Below are positions 1 through 8,339 of a stretch of 64,000 nucleotides of DNA, in pieces. The first letter of the stretch is position 1. The number at the start of each line of letters is the position of its first letter. Made by a program: the position numbers and the translations under genes. Under the pieces are notes generated by a model. That model saw nothing but the letters and a program-made list of their open reading frames with translations. It did no database searches and had not been told where the DNA came from. The stretch comes from Pseudomonadota bacterium (GTDB lineage: Bacteria; Pseudomonadota; Gammaproteobacteria; Steroidobacterales; Steroidobacteraceae): contig JAEWAF010000132.1 of NCBI GenBank assembly GCA_023391815.1, positions 1 to 64,000 on the forward strand, read 5' to 3'.

Positions 1-85
1 TTGCGAACTTCCCGAGACCCCCACCTCTCCCCAGCTCGAAGATGCGCGACTCGATGCCTCTTATCGGGTGTCGCGACTGCGCATC
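1..85. repeat. 85-bp direct repeat, copy 1
   Basis: This segment recurs at 134-218 with about three single-base differences, giving a repeat period of 133 bp. The copy begins at the window edge, so it may extend further left and be one unit of a longer tandem array. It shows no terminal inverted repeats and contains no ORF that looks real. Confidence 0.85.
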
Positions 86-133
86 CGACTGCAACGGCTT
101 GCTCGAGTGGCGGCGCTGGGAAAGTCACTGTGG

Positions 134-218
134 TTGCGAACTTCCCGAGACCCCCACCTTTCCCCAGCTCGAGGATGCGCGACTCGATGCCTCTTATTGG
201 GTGTCGCGACTGCGCATC
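134..218. repeat. 85-bp direct repeat, copy 2
   Basis: Second copy of the repeat at 1-85. Its right end overlaps the last eight or so codons and the stop of the DUF899 gene, so duplication of a gene 3' end plus downstream DNA could have produced the pair. The roughly 48 bp between the copies is unique within the window. Confidence 0.85.
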
Positions 219-958
219 GCGGCTTCGCCGGCATCTGAGACTTCGACCCACTTCGGGTCGGGGGGCGCGTCCGGTACGTAGCTGTCGTGCCAATTCCACC
301 ATTTGTACGGTCGGCTCTGCGGATAGCCCGGCGGCGATTGCTCCCATTCCTCCTGACGTCCGAGCGCGGTCATATCCAAGAAGCTCCAGACGGTGCCGAT
401 CGCTTCGTCGCCGCGGCTGTTGATGAAGTAGGTGCGAAAGATGTTCTCGCCATCGCGGATGAAGGCGTTGTGTCCGTGCCATTCGGCCACGCCGAAGTCC
501 GCATCGAAGCTGTCGGTGATGGTGTACCAGGGAATGTGCTGCCAGCCCATGTGGGACTTCAGCCGCTGAATATCCGCTTGCGACGCACGTGAGGCATACG
601 CGAGCGTCGTATCGCGGGCGTGGAGGTGCGAGAGATGAGAGACCTGATCGGCCACCATCGAACAACCGATGCACGCATGTTCCGGCCAGCCGTGCACGCC
701 AGGCTCGAAGAAGGCGCGGTACACGATGAGCTGCCGTCGGCCTTCGAACAAATCGAGCAGGCTTACTTTGCCGGTCGGGCCCTCGAACGTGTATTTGTTT
801 TCCACGGCCATCCAGGGCATTTGCCGGCGCTCGGCGGATAGCGCGTCCCGCGCGCGGGTGTGGGCTTTTTCCTTGACGAGCAATTGCTCGCGCGCCGCTT
901 GCCACTCGCTCGCCGACACGACGGGAGGCGTGTGGGTGGGGAATTTGCTCGTGCTCAT
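194..958 (-). CDS. DUF899 family thioredoxin-like protein
   Basis: A 254-residue cytosolic protein of the DUF899 (COG4312) family, which has a thioredoxin-like fold and no firmly assigned reaction. Recognisable family segments are the N-terminal helix with the E-K-x-x-T-R-A-R-D run, the R-R-x-M-P-W motif, the central G-W-P-E-H-A-C-I-G-C-S segment holding two cysteines, and the C-terminal W-x-D-x-T-x-x-G-R-Q-E region. An in-frame start lies 16 codons upstream, but the ATG at 958 has a good GGAGG eight bases before it and begins M-S-T-S-K, so I chose it. The last codons lie inside the direct repeat at 134-218, so the C-terminal tail may vary between strains. Confidence 0.85.
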   Translation of the reverse strand: MSTSKFPTHTPPVVSASEWQAAREQLLVKEKAHTRARDALSAERRQMPWMAVENKYTFEGPTGKVSLLDLFEGRRQLIVYRAFFEPGVHGWPEHACIGCSMVADQVSHLSHLHARDTTLAYASRASQADIQRLKSHMGWQHIPWYTITDSFDADFGVAEWHGHNAFIRDGENIFRTYFINSRGDEAIGTVWSFLDMTALGRQEEWEQSPPGYPQSRPYKWWNWHDSYVPDAPPDPKWVEVSDAGEAAMRSRDTQ

Positions 959-1034
959 CGCAACCTCCGGAGTTGATTCGGAAGCGAGTGTGGCTGCTAC
1001 GAGCACAACCGCGGGAGTAACAAATCTGGCGGCA

Positions 1035-1835
1035 TTAGAGCAGGGTCAATAAATGCTTCGCCGCGGCCGGGTTGCGCTCCTTGGCGCCACTGATGAAGAA
1101 GATGAAAACATCGCGCGGCTTCTTCGGTGGCGTCGCATCGGTCACATACGGCAAATCCGACGGCTTGCCACCTTCCGCCCACAGCTTCGCCCGCTCGCTC
1201 CAGGCTTGCAGATCGGCCTTGGAATAGCCGGTGACCTCAGTCGGTTCCGTCTTGCGCAGCCGCGCATACACGAAATCGGCGGTCACGTCGGCGAAATTCG
1301 GAAACTCATCGGTATGCGCGCAGACGGTCGCGACCGAGTATTTTTTGGCCAGCGCCACGTAGGCCGGATCCATGAAAGTCTTGTGTCGCACTTCCAGCAC
1401 GTGTCGCAGCGGCAGATCGTCGAGCGTGTGCGGTAGAGTTTCTAAGAACGCGGCCACGTCGTCGGCATTGAAGTGCAGGGTCGGCGGAAGCTGCCACAGG
1501 ATCGGGCCGAGCTTCGCTCCGAGCGATGACAATCCGCTCGCGAGAAACCGCGGCACCGACGGATTGGCCTCCGAGAGCACCTTGCGATACGTGAGATAGC
1601 GGGGCGCCTTGATCGAAAACACGAAGTCATCGGGCGCATCGTCGCGCCACTTGGCGAAGACCTCCGGCTTCTGCAGCCGGTAGAAAGTGCCGTTGATCTC
1701 GATGGCCGTGACCTGCCGGCTCGCGTAGTTCAGCTGCGATTTCTTGGGCAGGTCGGCAGGGTAGAAGGTCTCTTCCCAAGGCTCGTACGTCCAGCCGCCG
1801 ATGCCGGCGCGAATCCTGCCCGTTTTTTTGCTCAT
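1035..1835 (-). CDS. DUF72 domain-containing protein (YecE-like)
   Basis: A 266-residue protein of the DUF72/COG1801 family, a TIM-barrel fold of unknown biochemical role. The typical opening G-I-G-G-W-T-Y-x-P-W, the E-I-N-G-T-F-Y segment around residue 47 and the F-V-F-S-I-K-A-P-R-Y-L-T stretch are all visible. The start at 1835 is preceded by GAGG. It lies 6 bp downstream of the Lrp gene on the same strand, so the two may be cotranscribed. Length is normal for the family and no catalytic role can be read from the sequence. Confidence 0.88.
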   Translation of the reverse strand: MSKKTGRIRAGIGGWTYEPWEETFYPADLPKKSQLNYASRQVTAIEINGTFYRLQKPEVFAKWRDDAPDDFVFSIKAPRYLTYRKVLSEANPSVPRFLASGLSSLGAKLGPILWQLPPTLHFNADDVAAFLETLPHTLDDLPLRHVLEVRHKTFMDPAYVALAKKYSVATVCAHTDEFPNFADVTADFVYARLRKTEPTEVTGYSKADLQAWSERAKLWAEGGKPSDLPYVTDATPPKKPRDVFIFFISGAKERNPAAAKHLLTLL

Positions 1836-1841
1836 GGAACC

Positions 1842-2315
1842 TCAACGAACCAGATGACGCACCGGAATGCGCGATGAACGCTTGATGGTATGGAGCACGA
1901 TGCTCGAATGCACGTCGCGGACCGCGCGAATATGCGTCAGCTTCTTCAGCACCACGTTGCTGAGCTCCTCCAGGTCGGTCACGACGACCTGCAACAGCAG
2001 ATCGGACGCGCCGGTCATGGCGTGACAGCTGACGACTTCCTCCATGCCGTCGACGGCGCGGCGGAATTGCTCGATGTTCTCGTCGGTGTGACGAGTGAGC
2101 CGGACCTGCACGAATGCCTGCACCTTCAAGCCCAGCCGGCTCGGATCGATCACGGCGGTGTAGCCCTGAATGATGCCGTCCTGCTCCATGAGCTTCACGC
2201 GGCGCGCGCAGGGAGTACTCGAAAGGCCGACCTCTTCGGCCAGCTCGACGATGGGCAGACGGCCGTCACGCTGCAGCTCGTCGAGGATGGCGGCGTCGTA
2301 TCGATCCAGGTCCAT
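1842..2315 (-). CDS. Lrp/AsnC family transcriptional regulator
   Basis: A 157-residue regulator with an N-terminal winged helix-turn-helix (residues about 5-60, with L-S-x-T-P-C-x-R-R-V-K-x-L-E typical of the recognition helix) and a C-terminal RAM/AsnC ligand-binding domain. It is divergent from the 2-oxoacid dehydrogenase E1 gene across a gap of about 160 bp. This arrangement is classic for BkdR-type control of branched-chain keto-acid dehydrogenase genes in pseudomonads. Control of the E1-E2 genes by this protein is therefore likely but inferred from position. The ligand, probably a branched-chain amino acid, is also inferred. Confidence 0.9.
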   Translation of the reverse strand: MDLDRYDAAILDELQRDGRLPIVELAEEVGLSSTPCARRVKLMEQDGIIQGYTAVIDPSRLGLKVQAFVQVRLTRHTDENIEQFRRAVDGMEEVVSCHAMTGASDLLLQVVVTDLEELSNVVLKKLTHIRAVRDVHSSIVLHTIKRSSRIPVRHLVR

Positions 2316-2474
2316 AGTTGCATCCGGAGTGGAATCGCCTAATTCGGCGGGTTGAACTGGAGACTATCACCAATCGGGGCCGAAAATGCGTCGCACTTTG
2401 TTGATTTCCGCTCACGGCTCGGGCGTAGGCTGGCGTTCGCGGCACGCACGGTCGCGATCACAAGACTCGAGTAC

Positions 2475-4592
2475 ATGAGCGCAGAACGACATTCGCTTTT
2501 CGACAGGGGCGTTGGCAGTGGCACCCGGCAGCATCCGCAGCCCGACTGGCAGCGGGTCGTGCACACAGTGCTGGTGTCGCGGGCGCTGGATGAGTTGGAA
2601 GAGACCCAGCTGCTCCCGGCGCGAAAAATTCTTTATCAGTTTACGGCGCGTGGCCACGACGTCACGCAGGTGTTGCTTGGGCAATTGATGACCGGTGCCC
2701 GCGATGGCATGGGTGTTTATTACCGCTCGCGGCCGCTGATGCTCTCGGTCGGTCTGCCGCTGAAAGACGCGCTGGCCTCGACGATGATGCGTTCGGGCAG
2801 CGTGAGCGACGGTCGCGATATCGGCGTCGTGTTCAATCTGCCGAGACGCGAAGGTGTTTGCGTGTTGCCCGCCTGCGGTGGCGTGGGTGCGCAATACACA
2901 CCGGCGATCGGTTGGGCGCAGTCGCTGCAGTATCGAGCGCAGGTGCTGCGTGAAGCCGAAGCGAACGGCAGCATCGCGGTGGCACACGGTGGCGATGCGT
3001 CGGCCGCGACCAATGGCTTCTGGTCCGCGTTGACGATTGCGACCACGCAGCGTCTGCCGATCCTGTTCTTCATCGAGGACAACGGCTACGGCATTTCGGT
3101 GAAGTCCGACTTCCAGACGCCCGGCGGCAACATCGCCGCCAATCTTTCCGGTTTCAAAAACCTGCGCATCATCGAAGGCGACAGTGCCAAGCCGGTCGAG
3201 GCAGCGAACCTGCTCGCCGAAGCTGTGGCTGCGGTTCGAGCGGGCGAAGGCCCGGTGTTGATGCGCATGCTGGTGCCGCGCTTGTCCGGCCACTCGGGCC
3301 AGGACACGCAGACCTACAAGACGCCCGAAGAAATCAGCGCCGAGCGCGCTCGCGATCCGCTGGTTCAGTTGCGCGCTCAGCTCGTGCCGAGTGTGATCTC
3401 GGAGCAGGCCTGGCAGGCGCTCGAAAAACAGGCTCACGATGACGTGCAGGCCGCGCTGGCCGCTGTCGAAGCCAGTCCGGTCCCCGATGTCACTCGCTCC
3501 ACGAGCCACGTCTTCTCCGAGAACAGGCCGGACGGCAGCGTCGATCTGCAGCAGCAGGGCGGCCTGTTGAATGCGGGCGTGAAGCTTCCCGAGGGCAGCG
3601 AGACGGCGCGCTCCGAGGGACCGCGCATTAACATGGTCACGGCGATTCGTCGCACGTTGGAACATGAGCTCACGGTCAATCCGCGCGTCGTCGTATTCGG
3701 CGAAGACGTCGGTCGTAAAGGTGGCGTGCACGCGGCGACGCTGGGATTGCAGGAAAAGTTCGGCGCCTCGCGCGTCTTCGATACCAGCTTGTCGGAAGAG
3801 GGCATCATCGGCCGCGCCGTCGGCATGGCGCTCTCGGGCTTGATGCCGGTGCCGGAGATTCAGTTCCGCAAATACGCCGATCCCGCGGTCGAGCAGCTGA
3901 ACGATTGCGGCACGATGCGTTGGCGCACGGCGAATCGCTTCGCTGCGCCCATGGTGGTGCGCATGCCGGGCGGTTTCTTCAAGTGCGGCGATCCGTGGCA
4001 CAGCCAAAGTAACGAAGTGCAGTTCGTGCATGCGATCGGCTGGCGAGTCGCCATGCCTTCGAATGCGGAAGATGCTGTCGGTCTGTTACGAAGCGCGTTG
4101 CGAGCCAACGATCCGACCATTTTCTTCGAACATCGCGCGATGCTCGATGGCGCGTGGGCGCGTCGTCCGTATCCGGGCGATGACTTCATCGTGCCGTTTG
4201 GCAAGGCCAAACAGCTGCGCGCCGGCTCCGAGCTGACCGTCATCAGTTGGGGTGCGATGGTGGAGCGGTGTGAACAGGCGGCGGAGGAGTCGAACGTCGA
4301 TGTCGAGTTGCTCGACCTTCGCACGCTGATGCCTTGGGATCGTGAGGCCGTGCTGGCGTCGGTACGCAAGACGCGTCGTTGCCTGATCGTTCACGAGGAC
4401 AACCTCACGGCCGGCTTCGGTGCCGAGATCGCGGCTACGTTGGCGAAGGAAGCGTTCTTCGATCTCGACGCGCCCATCGAACGCGTCACCATGCCGGATG
4501 TGCCGAGCCCCCACAGCCCGCTGCTGCTCGACTCGGTGGTCCCGAGTGTCGCCCGCATCACTGACGCCATTCGTCAGCTCGCCAGCATTTGA
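2475..4592 (+). CDS. 2-oxoisovalerate dehydrogenase E1, fused alpha and beta subunits
   Basis: A 705-residue thiamine-diphosphate enzyme for oxidative decarboxylation of branched-chain 2-oxoacids. The N-terminal half is the E1-alpha domain, with H-G-G-D-A-S-x-x-x-N-G-F near residues 171-182 as a variant TPP-binding motif, followed by I-E-D-N-G-Y-G-I-S. The C-terminal half from about residue 386 is E1-beta (G-E-D-V-G, S-E-E-G-I-I-G, the E-I-Q-F-R-K-Y-A-D region and the transketolase C domain). Many organisms encode these as two genes; here they are one chain. An ATG exists at 2352, but the protein from 2475 begins at a more usual point and leaves a divergent promoter region. The E2 gene follows 15 bp downstream. 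No E3 is encoded nearby, so E3 is presumably shared. Confidence 0.88.
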   Translation: MSAERHSLFDRGVGSGTRQHPQPDWQRVVHTVLVSRALDELEETQLLPARKILYQFTARGHDVTQVLLGQLMTGARDGMGVYYRSRPLMLSVGLPLKDALASTMMRSGSVSDGRDIGVVFNLPRREGVCVLPACGGVGAQYTPAIGWAQSLQYRAQVLREAEANGSIAVAHGGDASAATNGFWSALTIATTQRLPILFFIEDNGYGISVKSDFQTPGGNIAANLSGFKNLRIIEGDSAKPVEAANLLAEAVAAVRAGEGPVLMRMLVPRLSGHSGQDTQTYKTPEEISAERARDPLVQLRAQLVPSVISEQAWQALEKQAHDDVQAALAAVEASPVPDVTRSTSHVFSENRPDGSVDLQQQGGLLNAGVKLPEGSETARSEGPRINMVTAIRRTLEHELTVNPRVVVFGEDVGRKGGVHAATLGLQEKFGASRVFDTSLSEEGIIGRAVGMALSGLMPVPEIQFRKYADPAVEQLNDCGTMRWRTANRFAAPMVVRMPGGFFKCGDPWHSQSNEVQFVHAIGWRVAMPSNAEDAVGLLRSALRANDPTIFFEHRAMLDGAWARRPYPGDDFIVPFGKAKQLRAGSELTVISWGAMVERCEQAAEESNVDVELLDLRTLMPWDREAVLASVRKTRRCLIVHEDNLTAGFGAEIAATLAKEAFFDLDAPIERVTMPDVPSPHSPLLLDSVVPSVARITDAIRQLASI

Positions 4593-4607
4593 TCGAGAGA
4601 CCCGCAA

Positions 4608-5864
4608 ATGACAACAACGATTGAAGTGCGCGCACCGAGCGAGCAGTCCGAAGGCACGCGTTCGCAGGTCCAGCGCTGGTTGAAGAACATCGGCGAGACG
4701 GTCGCGGAAAACGAGCCGCTCATCGAAGTGGAGACCGACAAAGTCACCATCGAGATTCCCGCGCCGGCCGGCGGCGTGCTGCGCGAGATCCTCAAGCACG
4801 AGCAGGAGGAGATCGAGCCAGGCGAATTGCTGGGCCGAATCGCGCCGGCGGCTGACGCGGCTGCCGAAGCCGCCGCGCCGGCTCCGCAGACCACTGCGCC
4901 CGCAAGCAGATCACCTGCGCCGGGGTCCGAAGTGCGAATGGCGGCGCTCGCTGCGCATGCCGAAGCCTTATCGACCGGTCGTAGCAGTCCGGCGGTGCGC
5001 CGCTTGATCGCCGAGCATGGCCTCGAATCGGCGCCGATTCGCGGCACCGGCGCGGGCGGTCGTGTGACCGTCGACGACGTGCTCGCTTATGTGGCAGCTC
5101 GTCGGACCGATGCGGAAGCGAAACAGCGAAAAGAATCCATGCCGACGCAAGCGGAGGCCGCCGTCGCGGGCCGCCGCGTCCCGCATTCAACGATGCGCAA
5201 ACGCATTGCCGAGCGAATGGTCGAGAGCCTGTTGCAAACGGCGCCGCATGTCACGACGGTGTTCGAGGCGAACATGTCGGCGGTGATCGCGCACCGCGCG
5301 GCTCACAAGGACGAGTTTCAGAACAAGGGTGTGTCGCTCACGTTCACTGCCTACTTCCTCGCGGCGTGCGTCGATGCGATTCGCGAAGTGCCCGAGGCGA
5401 ATAGTCGCTGGACCGACGAGGCGTTGATCGTTCCGGACACCATCAATATCGGCGTCGGCACCGCGCTCGAAGGCAAGGGGCTGGTCGTGCCGGTGGTTCG
5501 CAATGTGCAGGGCCTGGATCTGTTCAGCATCGCTCGCGAGTTGGGTGAGCTGGTCGACCGTGCCCGCAACGACAAGCTCACGCCGAGCGACGTACGTGAC
5601 GGCACATTCACGATCTCGAATCACGGCGTGAGCGGCAGCCTCGTGGCCACGCCCATCATCATCAACCAGCCGCAGTCCGCGATCCTGGGCGTCGGGAAGC
5701 TGGAGAAGCGGGCGGTCGTGGTCACCGAGAATGGTGAGGATCGGATCGTGATCCAGCCGCGTTGTTTCATCACCTTGACGCTGGATCATCGCGTGATGGA
5801 CGGCCACCGCGCCAACCGGTTCCTGCAAGTGCTGGTGGACCGGCTGGAGAACTGGAAGGACTGA
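4608..5864 (+). CDS. Dihydrolipoamide acyltransferase E2 of a 2-oxoacid dehydrogenase complex
   Basis: A 418-residue E2 with three domains in order. A lipoyl domain spans about residues 1-82, with E-T-D-K-V-T and the lipoylated lysine at position 45. An Ala/Pro-rich linker leads to a peripheral subunit-binding domain at about 124-160 (S-S-P-A-V-R-R-L-x-x-E-H). The catalytic acyltransferase domain ends in D-H-R-V-M-D-G, with the active-site histidine at about 394. It follows the fused E1 by 15 bp and is surely its partner. The stop lies only 2 bp from the stop of the converging paaX gene. Acyl specificity is inferred from the E1 and the Lrp neighbour. Confidence 0.9.
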   Translation: MTTTIEVRAPSEQSEGTRSQVQRWLKNIGETVAENEPLIEVETDKVTIEIPAPAGGVLREILKHEQEEIEPGELLGRIAPAADAAAEAAAPAPQTTAPASRSPAPGSEVRMAALAAHAEALSTGRSSPAVRRLIAEHGLESAPIRGTGAGGRVTVDDVLAYVAARRTDAEAKQRKESMPTQAEAAVAGRRVPHSTMRKRIAERMVESLLQTAPHVTTVFEANMSAVIAHRAAHKDEFQNKGVSLTFTAYFLAACVDAIREVPEANSRWTDEALIVPDTINIGVGTALEGKGLVVPVVRNVQGLDLFSIARELGELVDRARNDKLTPSDVRDGTFTISNHGVSGSLVATPIIINQPQSAILGVGKLEKRAVVVTENGEDRIVIQPRCFITLTLDHRVMDGHRANRFLQVLVDRLENWKD

Positions 5865-5866
5865 GC

Positions 5867-6841
5867 TCAGGCGACCCGCGTATCGCCGATGTTTGCTTCG
5901 ACCGGCGGCAGGCCGCCGAAGCGTTGGAAGACCTCCGCGGCCGGTGCCGGTAGGGCGCCGGCCTGCGTTTGCACTGTCGCGGAGAGGTGCAGCTCCGACG
6001 CCGGAAACACTTTCGCGTACAGATCGCGGCAGAGCTTCTGTGCATCGATGCCGGCCCAATCCGCCGGCAACAGGGCCGCGGGCAACAACGGATCGCGCAA
6101 GTGAATCTTACGATACTCGTGCAGGAGCAAGGTGCGGAGGATGAAGGCCACATCGCCGGCGAGAGGTTCGATCTCGGCGTCGGCCACTGCGGCCGCGACG
6201 GGCGAGAACATCTCGATGAAACGTTTGTAGCGGCGGCCGAGATCGTCCAGATCCCAGCCCATCGCGACCAGCGTGGCGCTGGCCGCCGGCGACAGGATCG
6301 ATCCTCGCATCACCACCAACTGACCGGCCGACTGCAATTCATCGATGCGCGCGTTGATGGCCGATTCTTTGTAGGTGGGGTGAGCAAACACACCGGGTGT
6401 GATCTGGCCGAAGCCCAGCCACAACAGCTCTTCGCGCAGATCGTCGCGTCGAGTCTTCAGCGTGGGCGGCACGATCGCCATGGTCCACAGGCCGTCCCAA
6501 TCCTGCGGAGGCGCGCCATAGATTCGTTGAGTCGCTTCGGCGAAGCGGGCGCGGCCATTGCTGGTGAGGCTGTAGAAGCTCGCGCGACCGCTGCGCTCGA
6601 AGCTCACCCAATCTTCGTTGGCGAGCCGGCCGATCGAGGTGCGAACCAGTCGTTCGGTCAAACCGAAAGGGATCGCCAGCTTGATCAGACTGGCCAACGC
6701 GATGGTGCCGCCGCGTGGCGCGATGGCATCGCCCAGCATCGTGACCAGCAGCGATCCGCCCCGAAGCGGGCGTTGCCGCCGGAAACGGGCCACCAGTGCG
6801 TTGGTGCGGGCGACGAAGGCCGAGTTCGATTTTGCTGACAT
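5867..6841 (-). CDS. paaX: PaaX family transcriptional repressor of phenylacetate degradation
   Basis: A 324-residue regulator with the PaaX domain order: an N-terminal winged helix around residues 30-95 (the family's R-x-S-I-x-R-L and D-W-V segments), a central PaaX-like domain and the C-terminal helical domain. In known systems PaaX represses paa promoters and is released by phenylacetyl-CoA. It is divergent from paaA across about 200 bp that hold a dyad at 6972-7010. The open frame continues upstream into paaA on the opposite strand, but homology begins at the ATG at 6841. No strong Shine-Dalgarno precedes that start. Convergent and almost abutting with the E2 gene. Confidence 0.88.
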   Translation of the reverse strand: MSAKSNSAFVARTNALVARFRRQRPLRGGSLLVTMLGDAIAPRGGTIALASLIKLAIPFGLTERLVRTSIGRLANEDWVSFERSGRASFYSLTSNGRARFAEATQRIYGAPPQDWDGLWTMAIVPPTLKTRRDDLREELLWLGFGQITPGVFAHPTYKESAINARIDELQSAGQLVVMRGSILSPAASATLVAMGWDLDDLGRRYKRFIEMFSPVAAAVADAEIEPLAGDVAFILRTLLLHEYRKIHLRDPLLPAALLPADWAGIDAQKLCRDLYAKVFPASELHLSATVQTQAGALPAPAAEVFQRFGGLPPVEANIGDTRVA

Positions 6842-6971
6842 GGACGCGGATGTTAGCGCAGGCCGCGCGGGGCTTGCCCAGACGGGCCCGTGCAGCGGAC
6901 GAATACTCAAGCCTGCTGGCTCTGGTGCCTGGCTGGCCGGCGCAGCCGGGCCACCCGTTGCTGCCGTAATC

Positions 6972-7010
6972 TGACACAGAAAAAATTGATATGTGGCAAG
7001 TAGTGTGTCA
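6972..7010. promoter_or_regulatory. Dyad in the paaX-paaA divergent promoter region
   Basis: TGACACA at 6972-6978 and TGTGTCA at 7004-7010 form a perfect 7-bp inverted repeat with a 25-bp spacer. A TTGATA at 6986-6991 between the arms could be a -35 element for paaA. Position makes it the obvious candidate operator for PaaX or another phenylacetyl-CoA-responsive regulator. It does not match the enterobacterial PaaX site as I remember it, so the assignment is inference. Confidence 0.45.
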
Positions 7011-7039
7011 CATTGTCCGGGCTGGATCGTGGGGGCTTT

Positions 7040-8035
7040 ATGTACACACAAGGTTTGGATTCCCTGGGCGCCGACTGCCTGCACCAGGCGACGGATGCGG
7101 TGACGCTCGAGCAGCGTTTTCAGAGCAAGGTGGATGCCGACGATCGCATCGAGCCCAAGGACTGGATGCCCGACGCGTATCGCCAGACACTGATTCGCCA
7201 GATCTCGCAGCACGCTCATTCCGAGATCGTCGGCATGCTTCCCGAAGGCAACTGGATCACGCGCGCACCATCGTTGCGTCGTAAAGCCGTGCTGATCGCG
7301 AAGGTGCAGGACGAGGGCGGTCACGGCATGTATCTGTACAGCGCCGCCGAAACGCTCGGCATTTCACGCGATGAGTTGTTGGAGCAGCTGCTCGCCGGCA
7401 CCGCGAAGTACTCGAGCATCTTCAATTACCCGACCCCGACGTGGGCCGACGTGGGCGCGATCGGCTGGCTGGTCGATGGCGCGGCCATCATGAATCAGAT
7501 TCCGATCTGCCGTTGTTCCTACGGCCCGTATGCGCGCGCCATGGTGCGCATCTGTAAGGAAGAAAGTTTCCACCAGCGCCAGGGTTTTGAAATCATGATG
7601 ACGCTGGCGCGCGGCACGCCCGAACAACATCGCATGGCCCAGGACGCGCTGAATCGCTGGTGGTGGCCGTCGATCATGATGTTCGGCCCGAACGACGCGG
7701 CGTCCAAGCACACCGCGCAGTCGATGCGCTGGAAGATCAAACGTTTCAGCAACGACGAGCTGCGGCAGAAGTTCATCGACATCACCGTGCCGCAAGCCGA
7801 GTTCCTCGGCCTGAAGGTACCCGATCCCGATCTGCGTTGGGACGAGGCGACTCAGCATTACGTTCACGGCCCCATCGATTGGAAAGAGTTCGAGGACGTG
7901 CTCAAGGGCAACGGGCCGTGCAATCGGGAGCGTCTCGAGACGCGCCGCCGTGCCCACGAGGAAGGCCGCTGGGTGCGTGATGCCGCGCTCGCATATGCCG
8001 AAAAACAGCGCGCTCGCGAAACGCAGGCGGCTTGA
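7040..8035 (+). CDS. paaA: 1,2-phenylacetyl-CoA epoxidase subunit PaaA (catalytic)
   Basis: The 331-residue catalytic subunit of the ring 1,2-phenylacetyl-CoA epoxidase, a soluble ferritin-like di-iron monooxygenase. Family signatures include the D-W-M-P-D-A-Y-R-Q-T-L-I-R-Q-I-x-Q-H-A-H-S-E segment and two iron-ligand motifs, K-V-Q-D-E-G-G-H and C-K-E-E-S-F-H. A GTG-rich extension is open upstream, but the ATG at 7040 has GGGGG seven bases before it and matches the family N-terminus. It begins the operon paaABCDE-paaG-paaZ, with paaB 10 bp downstream. Confidence 0.96.
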   Translation: MYTQGLDSLGADCLHQATDAVTLEQRFQSKVDADDRIEPKDWMPDAYRQTLIRQISQHAHSEIVGMLPEGNWITRAPSLRRKAVLIAKVQDEGGHGMYLYSAAETLGISRDELLEQLLAGTAKYSSIFNYPTPTWADVGAIGWLVDGAAIMNQIPICRCSYGPYARAMVRICKEESFHQRQGFEIMMTLARGTPEQHRMAQDALNRWWWPSIMMFGPNDAASKHTAQSMRWKIKRFSNDELRQKFIDITVPQAEFLGLKVPDPDLRWDEATQHYVHGPIDWKEFEDVLKGNGPCNRERLETRRRAHEEGRWVRDAALAYAEKQRARETQAA

Positions 8036-8045
8036 GGAAACAATC

Positions 8046-8339
8046 ATGAGTGAGCAACGCAAACAGTGGCCGCTGTACGAAGTATTCATTCGTGCGCGCT
8101 CGGGTCTGGAACACAAGCACGTCGGCAGCATTCACGCCGTCGATGCGCGTCAGGCGATTGAACACGCGCGTGATCTGTACACACGCCGCCAGGAGGGCGT
8201 GAGCATCTGGGTCGTGCGCTCGTCCGATATCGTCGCGTCGGATCCGGGCGATGCCGAAGCCCTGTTCGAGCCGGCCAAGGACAAGATCTATCGCCACCCG
8301 ACGTTCTATTCGATTCCGGACGAGGTGAAGAATCTATGA
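8046..8339 (+). CDS. paaB: 1,2-phenylacetyl-CoA epoxidase subunit PaaB
   Basis: A 97-residue small structural subunit of the phenylacetyl-CoA epoxidase. The sequence W-P-L-Y-E-V-F-I-R-x-R-x-G-L-x-H-x-H-V-G-S near the N-terminus and the central I-W-V-V segment are diagnostic. The ATG at 8046 follows GAGGAA by six bases. The open frame runs upstream into paaA but that part is not PaaB. The stop overlaps the paaC start by 4 bp (ATGA), implying translational coupling. Confidence 0.95.
   Translation: MSEQRKQWPLYEVFIRARSGLEHKHVGSIHAVDARQAIEHARDLYTRRQEGVSIWVVRSSDIVASDPGDAEALFEPAKDKIYRHPTFYSIPDEVKNL

Noticed and set aside
2412..4031. 539-codon open frame on the minus strand
   Set aside because: It lies antisense to the E1 gene and its translation is Arg/His-rich with no recognisable domain, as expected from GC-rich codon structure.
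7013..7039. GTG-led upstream start for paaA
   Set aside because: It would extend the protein by nine residues that do not match PaaA, and the ATG at 7040 has a proper Shine-Dalgarno.
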